DNA of 64,000 nucleotides from Gordius sp. MW1 (lineage: Eukaryota > Nematomorpha > Gordioida > Gordea > Gordiidae): contig OZ038531.1 of assembly GCA_964036665.1 (NCBI GenBank), positions 15,314,168-15,378,167 on the forward strand. Direction: 5' to 3'. Each line of letters opens with the position of its first letter. Position 1 is the stretch's first letter. The notes beneath the pieces are model-generated. The model was not told the origin of the DNA and did no database searches. It was given only the letters and a program-made list of their open reading frames with translations. Made by a program: the position numbers and the translations under genes. Shown here one piece after another: positions 47,479 through 59,569 of the stretch.

Positions 47479-50084
47479 AGAGACAGGCAAAATAGATAGG
47501 TATTTGTATATTTGTAATACCTAGCTTTAAAATGAATATAATCATTTTTTTGTATATTAGATACCAAATTAGCTAGAAAATATTTGTGTCCTAGTTTCAG
47601 TTTATGTCAAATATGAATATTATAAAACTATTTAGAATAAACCACTATGATAGTAGATGAGTAAAATGGATTTCATCAAATATTTATGAATAATACAGGC
47701 GTGTTGTTTAGGAATAAAATAGCAAAAGATACGTTTTTAATGTTATTTAATAATAATCAAAGACTGGCGGACAAATTAAATTTTATATGTGGCACACCCA
47801 ACTGGCAGGATATATGGCGTTAAATAAGTATTAGGCATAACAAATGGTGCATTAGTGTTAAAAGTTGCGGTCTTATATTAGTTCAAAAATATTAAATAAA
47901 ATATTATCTTTACTTTGTAAGTTATCCATTACCAGAACAAAGTAGCTGGAGGGGAGTTGAGCCCTCCGCGTTTTTATAAGTTAATTTAGAAAGTGATTTC
48001 TATTGCATTCAAAAATTGAACAGTTTACACTTTAAATCTAATAAAACCAAATGTTTTGTACAAAAATGACTTTATTGACAAACTATGTTAAAAAATCATG
48101 ACTTCGAAACGGTGTCAAGAAAAGTTTTAATGGTAATCATATCACGTTCAGTCCTTATTTCGAAAAATAACAATTTTTGGTGCAAGTTAAATATAAAAAA
48201 AGTAGTTGTTATATAATGATTATCGAATTTTAATCTGCTTTTAAGAAATTAAATTTTCCATTATTATATGGTCTCCCTTAATGTAGTTAAATTATTATCC
48301 CTATTTTAAAAACAAAGTATTATTTAGAATTAAACATAATTTTTATACAACTCTTACACATATTTGTGAATGGGCTGATAATGAATTATCTACCGATGCT
48401 ATGTTTAATTTAACTCAGGCCATATTACTGGCATTTAGTGATGCGGAAAATTTAATAAAAATCTCGATACTTTGAAAAATTGAGTTGAAATCGAGATCAG
48501 AATTTCGACCTTGAGGCAGGACGATACGAGAATCTATCAACGAGAGCTCGGCTTTAAAATTCCTTTATTGACCATCAGAATCTAAATATACTAAATTAGT
48601 GTATGTTTTAATTTGTGATTCACATTTAGGATGTTAAATGTAAATTAATATAATTGGAATACATTTGATATTGGCGAATTTGCACAATCGATAGCCGCGT
48701 AAATTTAAATTTTTTAGCTTATTTAATAAAACTTGAGTGGCCCTTAGGGCATGGTAATTATTTTTTAATATATCTATTGCATATATGTCCTTAGCATTAA
48801 TATGTAATATAAACATAGAGACTTAAAATGTCTGATGAAGTAGTAAATTTAATAAAGTATCTTCAACTTTCGCAACATTTACATCATCCTGTTTGATGGG
48901 ATGGTACTTTTTATAGGTAGTTATTTAAAATTACTTATATAAAAAAAATTCCCAATAGCGTTTGTCACACTAAGGTTGTCAGCTTCTTTATATATTTGGA
49001 TGAGGGTCCAGGCCTGACAGCCGTGTTGATGATGTGGTATATTTTACCTTTTAAAAACAAAGTTCTAAAAGCGTGATTTGAACTCGCCGGCTTTTTCAGA
49101 GACAAATATGCCAACTACGCCCCCACGCCCCATAATTAAAAATACTTATATAAATCTAAAAAAAATTTGAGTATCACTTCAAAGGCATTAGTTTAGATCA
49201 TGACTCAACCAGAAGTTAGCTATGCTTAATCTCAAGGTACTACCGCTCCAAGCCATGATCACATAATGTATGTGTTTTGCCATTAATATTACCTTTCACA
49301 TCAGTAGGGTTGGCAAGTAAAATATAATAATCTGAGCTTTCTATGCTATTTTCCACATCATTAAAATATATGAGCATAAGCTATTAAAAAATATTTTATG
49401 GTTAAATTATTTAAAAAATGGATCAAATAAATAGTTGGGACAGAATATGAGTTGTGCCACTATAATAGAATCTTTTACTTTTAGAACAATTGTTATAAAA
49501 ATATATAGGCGTAATTTACTGAAAAGCTAAAAACTTTCATATTCCAATTTCAACAAGTACGCCACTTTTATTGGTGTTTTTAAAACGTTGTAATGCCTGG
49601 GACTATTTACACATGTTATGAATAATGATAAAAAGTATCCACAAGTACCTTTCAGGCTTCTATATCAATATAATGCGACATATTGATAACTCAGAAACGT
49701 TCTATCCATTGTATAAGTTTTTCTCTAGAAACAAACTGATGACGATTATTATATTAGAGGGCTAAAACTCTTGTCTTAGATTACTTATCTAACGGCTTTA
49801 GTTATGTTTGCCAATACTAACTAAGGGTACCACCTAGTTCAAATATTAAATTACATGTTTATAACGGTTTTTAAATAAAATGGTTTGCCATTTTTATTTT
49901 TAAATAAAAAGTGAGATAGTTTAAAAATTACATAAAAGTCGAGACATGCAAAGATTTCTAGTGGAGACGAGATCAAGATTCTCACAATGGCGCCCAAAAC
50001 GAGACAAAATTTTGATTTCGAGGACGAGATGAGATCGAAACACTACCATATATAATCAAAACAGGTTTATTCATCTACTATTAA

Positions 50085-50254
50085 CATGGGCCTAGCGAGG
50101 GAGGGAGGTGCAGGGCGCCCCCCCCCCCCTAATGGACGAAGCAAAAACCCTTAAAAATTAAAAAAAATTATGTTTTGCCCCCCCCCCCTCTAATTAAACT
50201 TTTAAACGTTTCGCCACCCCCCCCCCCCCTAATCTAAACCCTGGCTACGCCTTG
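50085..50254. mobile_element. GGCGTAG MITE, recent insertion in copy 1
   Basis: 170 bp, from CATGGGCCTAGCGAGG to CTGGCTACGCCTTG with several C runs, flanked by ACTATTAA (50077-50084 and 50255-50262). The paralogous site near 57288-57300 is empty (CCAATATTAATAAGATG), so it entered after the duplication or was lost from copy 2. Confidence 0.9.
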
Positions 50255-50345
50255 ACTATTAATAAGATGTTAATTGGAGTGGATCCATCGCAGTCATAAA
50301 AGCTGCCAAGTTCTTTTTTAAAGTATTCAATTATTAGGGTAACAA

Positions 50346-50646
50346 TATAATTTTGAGTCTTTACAATTGATAGTAGGGAGGGAGGGTGAGAGGCGTAGTA
50401 GTATTAGTAATAGATCGTATTACGCCACTACTCTTACACACACCACACATTATCAATCACTCACATGCACTAAGGGTATAGTGGTGTTATATAAGCATAT
50501 TACCCAATTAGATATAGAGGGAGGGAGGCTTAAAGGATGCCGCGATATCGCATAGGGACTAATTGATATGTATGAAAAAGTAATAAAAATAGAGGAAAAA
50601 ATCATTTCTTAATGTTTTACCCTAAGTTGGTTTTACCACTTAGAGG
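50346..50646. other. spacer after duplication copy 1
   Basis: GAGGGAGG-rich stretches and a short open frame (50367-50555) without recognisable motifs. Confidence 0.4.
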
Positions 50647-51610
50647 TAGAGCACTTCACGGGTGACCCGAAACCCGATCCGTCAGGTTTGGGTTGAAAAT
50701 TTTAAAATGCCTTCGGGGCGAGTCGGGTTTGGGTTGAAAATTTAAAAGCTTTCAGGTCGGGTTCGGGTTGAATTTTAAACTCGGGTCCGGGTCGGGTTAA
50801 AGGTTATAAATTTTATATTGGATAATAGACATATCTTTTAAATTAATGTAATTATATATAATATCTCTCATTAAGATCAAAATATATGATTAATTTATCT
50901 CATACATTAATTTAAATTAATTTCTTTTATGCTATATCTGAATTTTGGAATCGCGCAATTTTGAACTCAGAAGGTAGAATATCTATGGATGCTATAAATT
51001 ATGATAAACATATAATTGGTATCACAAAATTTATGATTTTCTGTACTCCTATTTTTCTTTTTAAATATTAATGTCTCAAATAAAATTATCATAATTATTT
51101 AAACGAATGATTTGAATGTATAAAAACATTATTTTACGAACTTGATTTAAATAGAGTTTTTGATAATTAAATTTCTCCTTTCATTTTCGCACAATTTTGC
51201 CACTACCATTATTAGCCTTAAGATCAAAATTGCTTGATAATACAGACAGACTTATTTTAATTAGAATATCTGCATTTTTTATGTGAAATTAATTAATAAA
51301 TTGCTTTTATATTTTGAAGATAATAATAATAACCCCATTTAGGAGTGCCGCTTTTACTTTATATATATTCTTATCTTTGTAAGCATGTGACCCGAAAATG
51401 ATAGATATATATCGTTTTGTCTTTTGTGGGAGTGAATATTTTGTTGCCATTTAAAACCATTAAAATCAATTTTACAATATTAACTTTTCACTTTCGGGTC
51501 GGATCGGGTTCGGCTTAAAACGCTTTCGGGTCGAGTTCAGTTCAAAAAATTTACATGCTTTCGGGTCGGGTCGGGTTTGGGTTGAAAAAAAGTGACTTTG
51601 CAGGGCTCCA
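50647..51610. mobile_element. hAT-type MITE, second copy (964 bp)
   Basis: It starts TAGAGCACTTCA and ends TGCAGGGCTCCA, flanked by CTTAGAGG (50639-50646 and 51611-51618). Subterminal CGGGTCGGGTTTGGGTT repeats and the AAAGTGACTTTGCAGG right end match the MITE at 29234-29920, while the middle differs. No transposase is encoded. Confidence 0.88.
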
Positions 51611-51618
51611 CTTAGAGG

Positions 51619-52190
51619 TTTAAACAAATTCTATAGAGCGTCAAAAAGGGCCAAAAACGGTAATTTCGCAACTTTGAATCAAAATAATTCAAAAACTTGA
51701 CGTATTGGAAAAAAACGAAAAACATATTTGTGTTCATCACAAATAACTTTATCAGAATTTGTTGACCGTTTCCAGGTGGATTTTTTTTGTAGACCTGTAA
51801 TATAGGCTTTTTGGCCGGCTGCTGGCTATTGACCAATGGAAAAAATCGCCACTCGACAAAGTGTGATTATTTTCTAATATTTGGCCCTTGTGTATTTATA
51901 ATATTTTTTAAATATATTTTGTATACTTAGAAAATTTAAATTTAGTGATAGGCGAAAACAACTAATTTGCGGAAAGGTAAAAACAGCTTAATTATATTCG
52001 CCTTGTATATTTAAAATAACTATCAAGTTTAAATAAATTTTCGAATCCCATTTTAAAGATTCATTTCGGATTTTCGAATCTCACCAGGTAAATATTCGAT
52101 TCGGAATTTAGACTTAAGGATTCGGATTCGATTCAAAAATCCGAATTCTAACCGAATCTCGGATCGAATCTCGAATATTTCCCAGAGGCG
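51619..52190. other. spacer before duplication copy 2
   Basis: No gene is seen. Near 52040-52160 there is a cluster of short GATTCGAAT/TCGAATC repeats. Confidence 0.45.
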
Positions 52191-52750
52191 TAATTTAAAA
52201 TATTAACATAGCCATGTGTGTAACTTCTTAATTTATTACCTTTTAATTTTTTTCTACTTTATGTATTTCTATACCTAAATACCAATAATAATTTGATTTA
52301 TATCAAATTTTAGAGAAATAAACTTTATGCTAGAATGATTAATGAAGATAACATATTCATAAATTTGAACAAACATTAAGTGGTATCACAAAAAATTGTG
52401 GTTTTAGATAAAAAATGGTAATATCAAGTTTGTAATTTTAATTAATAAATCTAAATTTGGAAACCTAAATTTAAAGGTGTACAATTTGCTTTGTCTTGTA
52501 TGTAAATACTAAAAACAAAATACGCCTAAGTCATCAAAAGTCTGAGAACTTAATATATATATATATAGATACTATTTATATAACTTTTGCTTTGCCTTCC
52601 TTCGATCTTTTTTGCTATCTAACTCGACAAACAAAACATATTATTCAACTCAACTAATAGTGGTGACCTACTTTAACAAATTAAAAAAGACTAAATAAAT
52701 ATGAACATTCATAATTTTAAAAAGTACACCATAAAGACTTTGTTTAGCTA

Positions 52751-54686
52751 ATGATCAATTATCTTAAAGCAAGCCTTTTTCTTTTTTATCTTCTATCATT
52801 TACCATTGCAAGTATCATACCTAATATTAAATTATTTTAAACTCATTTGAACATTTAAATTTATGATAAAATGTGTAATTTATTTGGTAGATGAGCAAGA
52901 AATTGAAGAAGTGGGTGTTTTAGCAAATGACGGTAAGTCAGGAAATACTTTTATAATAATACTTTAAGACTTTGAAGGCAAAATTATTCCAGGATATAAT
53001 GTTTGTAAGCTTTTATATTGAACCATATATAATATGATTAATACTATTTAAATAAGCCAATGGTCCAACTATTATGGATTTAAATAAGAGTATCCCCGAT
53101 GGTAAATTATATATCCTTTTAGAAATAAATTGTAATAAATGCGTATAAACATTTATTTATTCTCATTTTAACTTTAAGGTTACTATTAAAATTTTTCCTA
53201 TAAACAATAAGTGTGAGCTCCTTTAAAATTCATAATGAGTCTTTCTGTTTAGTTAATGTGTCTAAAGAATGGGTTAATGTAGAAACGATGCCAGGACATA
53301 ATTGCTGTAAGTCTCAAAATACTTCTGCTAATTAAATTTAATTAAATAAATGTAAGAATGATATTGCCTTTAAATTTTTTTTAATAACCAAGTATAAATT
53401 GTTACAAACAGCTATTCATCCAAAGCACCTCGAAAATGAAGAAAAGCTAGAAATCGGTAGATTGATTAAAAATATAATCTCTTTTTCTACTAATTTATTA
53501 TATTTAATTAGAGCCTAAACGTGGAAGTAATAAAGTTACAAATACTTTGAGAAATATAAATATTAATTTTCATAGGCGTAGCCAGGATTTAGAAAAAGGG
53601 GGGGGGGAATAAAATGATTAAAAATTTTATTTTAAAAATTAATTTTTGTAATTTTTTATTAATCTTTCTCAAACGCGTGTTCCTCAACTCCAATTAAAAC
53701 TTAACATTAACTATAAGGGATTAATAATAAATGATCCAACATTTATTTATTTTTTAATGGTAAATTTGAAATTAAAATTTGTATCATAGCAAACCCCTCA
53801 ATGATCTCGGCCTCATTATTGTCCATAGTTTCATTTAACAGCTACTTGTGACACACATTAAAAGCAAAACAGATCTTTTGGCAAAGTCGATCTTAACCAT
53901 GTTTTATTTATTTCTTGTGTCCATTTAAATCCACATTCTAGGGATAGGAAAATACGTGAAATGCAGAAACGCTATTAATAATTTATAAATACCGGTTAGA
54001 GTTATTAATGTTAGTCTGTATCAGTTAATTGAGTTTCAAGAAGGGGGACGGGGCAAATTACAAATTTTTTATATTTTTAACGCTATTTTTGTGATTTTTT
54101 TGTTTTTTGAGAGAGTACAGTTGGCTTCCTGTCTCCTTTTGGCATTTAATTAGTATCACATAATTAACTATAATTTTGTCTTTATTGTCGCATAAAAAAC
54201 AAAGCAACAAACCAATTTAATAATAAATTAAAATTAAGGTGATTTTGTATAATATCGTTTACAGGGCGTGGTAGAAGTTCAGGAAGTAACATATTTTAAA
54301 TAATATTATTTTTACATGAAACCAAATAATTTTTACAAATATTTTATTATAGGAAGAGGTATATATTATTTATAACTTATTTCATAATTAACATGATAAC
54401 TTTGCAAATGGGAATAAATGTGACGAACATTTATTATAAAAAGAGGCATATAATTATACTTTTATGTGTATTTTATCGTATAAAAGACTATTTTTTTAAG
54501 GAAGAGGATGGGGTCGTGGAAGAAGAGGTAAACTAGCTAAAAAAGATATTTATTATATTGGTTGCGGCTAAGAATTTTTTTATACATATAATATAGCTAA
54601 GAACAGTATATATCTACGGCAAAAAAAAATCTAAATAATACTGTTCCCTAAATACCCTTAAAATAACTTATATTTATTTAGGTTAA
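52751..54686 (+). CDS. secreted micro-exon protein, paralogue 2
   Basis: Exons: 52751-52811, 52891-52932, 52969-53004, 53057-53101, 53253-53306, 53412-53456, 53512-53526, 54265-54285, 54501-54527, then the stop exon at 54682 (TAA 54684-54686). The product is 116 aa. The layout equals paralogue 1 exon for exon, apart from 27 instead of 24 nt in the last small exon. The signal peptide is MINYLKASLFLFYLLSFTIA. The acidic exon is unchanged in protein sequence. The fourth exon is strongly altered (NGPTIMDLNKSIPD against KGPSHLDLNKSVDN). The tail is even more basic and Arg/Gly-rich (KRGRRGRSSG, then RRGWGRGRRG). Conservation of exon lengths, phases and splice sites in both copies, while the introns have drifted, supports a real gene. 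Confidence 0.78.
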
Positions 54687-55063
54687 ACAGACAGGTAATA
54701 CATAGGTTTTTTTTACTTGTATATTTGTAATACTATCCTTAAAATTCATATAATCACTTTTTTGTTTATCAGATACCAACTTAGCTAGAAAATATTTGTG
54801 CCCTATTTACCTATAAAAGTTTTAGTTTATGTCATATATGAATATTATAAAGATTATTTAGAATAAACTAATATGATATTAGATGAATAAAATGGATTTT
54901 ATCAAATATTTATGAATAGCACAGGCATGTTGTTGTTTAGAAATAAAATAGCAAAAGATACGTTTTTAGTGTTATTTAATAATAATCAAAACGCTGTCCG
55001 GACAATTTAAATTTATATGGGGCACAACTGGAATGATATATGGAGTTAAATATGTATTGAACA

Positions 55064-55319
55064 CATAGGCGTAACTAAGATTTCCTCAAGTGGGGGGGGG
55101 GGGTATAAACTTTTCAGGGTAAATTTTTTTGTAACTATTTTATAGGATAAAAATGTTTTTTTTCCTAAAAGTCTAAAGTAACAAAAGCGTACAAATAATA
55201 AAATACTAAAAGTAAAATTCCAACAAATATTAGTTTTTATTAAATATACAATATAAAAATTATGTAATTTAAAAATCATGGGAGGGGTTCTACCCAAAAA
55301 CAACCCCCTCCCTACAATG
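55064..55319. mobile_element. MITE, insertion specific to copy 2
   Basis: 256 bp, starting CATAGGCGTAACTAAG, with a G run near 55091 and ending CCCTACAATG, flanked by ATTGAACA (55056-55063 and 55320-55327). Copy 1 shows no insertion at the matching place near 47830. Confidence 0.85.
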
Positions 55320-57541
55320 ATTGAACATTACAAATATATGGTGCATTCGTGTTAAAAGTTGCGGTCTTTTAATAGGTGAAAAATTTTAAATAAAATATTA
55401 TTTTTACATGGCAGGTTATCCAATAGCGGAAAGAAAGAAAAGGGGGTTGGGCCCTCCGCGTATTTTAGGGAAAGATAGTTTAAGAATTGATTTCTATTGC
55501 ATTACAAAACTGAACAGTTAATTATTGCACACTTTAAATCTAATAAATACCATTTATGCAAAAATGACTTTATTGACAAAAATTCCTTGCGATGATAAGT
55601 TACGTTAAGGTTATAATAATCATGACTTTTCATTTTAACGAAGCGGTTTCAATGAAAGTTTCACTGGGAATCATATTACGTTTGAAACCTCCGTCCTAAA
55701 CTTTCGATAAATTGCAACTTACGATTATGATGCAGATCAAAAATTATGTAATGATTATTAAATTTTTATCTACTTTTAAGAAATTTAATTCTCCATAATC
55801 ATTTAAGGTTCCTTTTAACGTGATTAAATTATTATGCTTTTTTTAAAAAATTTGAACTAAAACATCATTTTTATACAACATTCACACAGATTTGTGAATC
55901 GACCGATACTATGTTAACAATCCAACATTTAACTAGGGTATTTTCACTGGCATTTAGTGATGCGGAAAATCCAATAAAAATCTCGATCTCGTCTGACGAG
56001 ATGAGATTTTAAAAATTGACCCGACTTCGAGGAATTTTGACCTTGAGGCAGAAAAATACGAGATTCTATAAGCGAGATCTCAGCTTTAAAATTCTTTTAT
56101 TGGCTATCATAATCTAAATATAGTAAATTAAGATGTGTATGTTTTAATTTGTGATTCACATTTAGGATGTTAAATGTATATTAATATATAATTGAATTAC
56201 ATTTGATATTGGCTAATTTGCAAACTCAGTAGCCGAGTAAAATTTAAAATTTTTAGCTTCTTTAATAAAATATGAGTAACCCTTAGGGCATGTTGATAAT
56301 TTTTTAATATATCTATTGCAGAGACTTAAAATGTCTGATGAAGTGACAATTATTAATAAAGTATTTTCAAATTTCGCAACAATTACATCACCCTGTTTGA
56401 TGTCGGTAGTTAATTAAAAATACTTAATAATTATAAAAAAATTTGAGTAACACTTCAAAAGCATTACTTTAAATCATGACTCTACCAGAAGTTAGCTTCA
56501 CGGTACACAGCTTTTAGTCAAGCCACAATCACATAACGCATGTGTCTTGATAGTTACATTACCTTTCACATTATAAAGGTAGGGCTGGCAAGTAACTCTG
56601 AGCTTTCTATGCTATTTTCCACTACATTAAAATATATATGATCATAAGCTATTAAAAAATATTATATGGTTAAATTATTTAAAAAATGGATAAAGTAAAT
56701 ATTTTGGGACATAATATGAGGTGTTGCACTATAATAGAATTGTTTACTATTTACGTTTGTTATAAAACTATATAGGCGCAATTTTTTGAAAAGCGAAAAA
56801 TTCTCATATTCCTATTTTAGTAAGTATGCCACTTTTATTGACGCTGTAATGCCTACGACTAATTACACATGATAAAATATATCCACAAGTACCTTCCAGG
56901 TTCTTATAACAATATAATAAAGATGCGACATATTGATAACTCAAAAAAGTTCAATTAATTGTACAAGATAGTTATTTTTTAGGAACAAATTGATAACGGT
57001 TAAATTATTAATATAAAAGCAGTCACACTTATTTTCTCCAATGCTAACTAAGGGTAACACAACACCTAGTTCAAATAAGTAAATGACATGTTTATAAAAG
57101 TGGTTCACCATTTTGATTTGTTAAAAATTAAAAGTCAGATATTTAAAAAAAAAGTTGAAAGGCGAGACATTTCAAGATTTCTCGTCGAAATCGAGATTCT
57201 CACAATAACGCCCGAGACAATATTTTGGTTTCGAGACTGAAACGCGATACATTACTGGAATTATATAAACCAAAACAGGTTCTTTCATCCAATATTAATA
57301 AGATGTTTAACTGGACTGGATCCATCGCAGTCATAAAAGCTGCCAAAAATGTAGTAAAGAGATTAAAACTGAGAAATAATTCTTCAACATAATTTTATGT
57401 TATATTTAAAAGTATTTAATTATTAGAGAAACAATAATTTTCAACAATGTTTTATAGTGTGAAAATTCATATTTTTAAGTGCAATTATTTTGAATTAATA
57501 TGAAAATCAGCTAAACACTAGAAATTATGTATATCATGATA

Positions 57542-58287
57542 TCATCCCCATGAATTCAACAATTTTAGCATGTGTTTTTGGTTTGCTGAATCCAATGCTT
57601 TACAACGTTCGTTATCTAAAATAGGAAACAATTCGTCCTTTTTAATTAGTTGAATATGTGCTTCGCTATTCAGATTTAATATACCAATAACATCTTTTCT
57701 CAAATTGTCTTTCAAATAACTGCATCATATATATGTATTTAATAATAAACATAGATAAAGGGTAATTAAAAATGCAATTTTAAATAGTGCAAAAAATCTA
57801 TTATTTATATATAAACCTCTTGGCTGAAGTGTTTGGTTGTTTAATACACTTTTCTTCGTGTTTTAAATTTTTCGTACAGTGCTTCTTGACATTTATTATA
57901 GCTTTGCCCTGCATAAAAAATTAAAATAACTTATGTAACATTTACTTTTTTATTATTAGAAACTTTCATGCTTTGGTTTGATTCAAAATGATTAGACACT
58001 TTATCCTTATGAGGCTGACCATTTATTAAATTAATGGGGGTTCCTTGACTGCTCAAGATTGTTGTAAATCTTGGTAAAATAGTGGTTGTCAAGCATGGTA
58101 CAACATTTTGTTTTAAAGAATTACTGCCGTTCATAATTTGGCCGAAGCTCGTAGAGTTCGTCAAATTAATTGATTTTTTCTTTTGTGATAAATCCAACGG
58201 AAGATCAGGAATTAAAATTGCATTCTCTGAATTGGTCTTGATTAATTCTTGATCAAATTCAATTGCATCTGAGTCAAACTCTTCCAT
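57542..58287 (-). CDS. protein of unknown function with PLDLS motif
   Basis: Three minus-strand exons (58287-57946, 57908-57817, 57719-57542) give a 203-aa open frame. The introns are 37 and 97 bp, both GT-AG. The N-terminus is acidic (MEEFDSDAIEFDQEL). PDLPLDLSQKKK near residue 30 contains PLDLS, the docking motif that CtBP corepressors bind in many transcriptional repressors, followed by a lysine cluster. The C-terminal part is charged and helical-looking (YLKDNLRKDVIGILNLN ... QKHMLKLLNSWG). No family is recognised. A nuclear corepressor-linked role is an inference from a five-residue motif only. A splice-acceptor-like CTTTTTAG ends one base before the ATG, so a 5' exon or a trans-spliced leader is possible. 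Confidence 0.7.
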
Positions 58288-59569
58288 GCTAAAAAGCAGA
58301 CAAAAATTACAATTTATTACACTTAAAATTAAAGCAGACGAACTTTTTAAAAAAGGCTTGAAATAGAATGCAAATTGAATATCAAAAAATTTTTATATGT
58401 ATTTAAAATTATAAATTTCTAATATCGCCTTTCAAATAATTATGACAATTATAAATACTGTCATCAATGTTATTATGAGGCATGATAAGTTGAGCTAGAG
58501 TCAAGTGAATTTGTATAAAATTTTAAACGCGGCATTTTATACGAAGCAACAAATTAAAAAAAAAACATTTTTTATTTGATAAGATAGCAAAGTTCGAAGA
58601 GTTTTAAGATTTAATGTTTAATCCTTTTGATAAAAATGCTTAAGGCGATATTCAGCTAACAATAAAAACGTTCTGATAAAAAACAAGATATTGTGGACCA
58701 TAGTTATAATAGATAACTTTTATTCAAACCAACGTTTAAAAAATAAGGACTAACAAACTTTTATAACAGGAAGTGCTTATTAAATTCAGCTCAAAATTTT
58801 GATTTTTATATATTTTACTTAATAAAACCGTTAAATGATACGAAATACGGCATAATGTTCTAATAAAAAATAGTGTATAAGGTAAATTGATAATGCTATT
58901 ATTTTTATTAAAAGTCTACTAAAATTCAAAGTTAGAGGGCCCAAATTGGCCCACTTTATTTAAATTTTGGGCCGCCTTCCTCTCTATTATTTTTCATAAA
59001 ATATCCAAGTTAAAATTAAAAACTGTCAATAAAACTGTTGAGGATTTTCTTAATTTTACTAAAATTTAATAATTTTGCAATTAATTTATAATAAATGCTG
59101 CTTTTAATTTCAATGGGCGGAAAGGCCAGGGTAGGGCAGGTTTTATTTGCTTAGGTGGATTTGTCCGTTCGGGGGCTTGTTCTCTTAGGGGAAACTTACG
59201 GCTTGTATATGATTAAAGAAATTTGTTTATATTTGTTTATAGCTGCGTATAAAAAAACAAATTAACATGACCAAATTTGCCATTTTTTAATACAATTTTT
59301 AAGAATTCTATGTGGTAGGGACAGCTAAATTTTTAAAAGCAATAAATAATGTCCTTTTATACATTGAAAAACGTATGAAACAAATTAAAATAGGCAAAAA
59401 AACGAAACCCCATTTATTATTCAATTGAAGGTGGGCTATTTGGTATCACTGCAACATGTATATAAATGAGGACCTCTTTAAAAATTATTAAATATTTCTG
59501 GATATTTTATTCCGTCTTTACCAAGATAAATGGGCCATTGATGTTCAACAAAAATTAACTAAAGCATTA
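58288..59569. other. AT-rich intergenic, no gene seen
   Basis: No supported gene. It should hold the promoter of the minus-strand gene at 57542-58287. A short inverted motif (GGGCCCAAATTGGCCC near 58938) is the only notable point. Confidence 0.4.

Larger units (their letters stand above)
44962..50345 (+). repeat. segmental duplication, copy 1 (~5.4 kb)
   Basis: It aligns along its whole length, with many substitutions and indels, to 52191-57440. Copy 1 holds the first micro-exon gene (45494-47478). The remaining ~2.6 kb to 50084 is AT-rich with no further gene recognised. One MITE (50085-50254) is present here and absent from copy 2. A short hairpin-type element beginning ACGTAGCCAGG near 46316 is shared with copy 2 and therefore older than the duplication. 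Confidence 0.9.
52191..57440 (+). repeat. segmental duplication, copy 2 (~5.2 kb)
   Basis: Paralogue of 44962-50345. It holds the second micro-exon gene (52751-54686). The part after it is AT-rich with no further gene recognised. A 256-bp MITE (55064-55319) is present here and absent from copy 1 near 47830. Confidence 0.9.

Noticed and set aside
55046-55303. 85-aa minus-strand frame
   Set aside because: It lies almost wholly inside a MITE that has its own target duplication.
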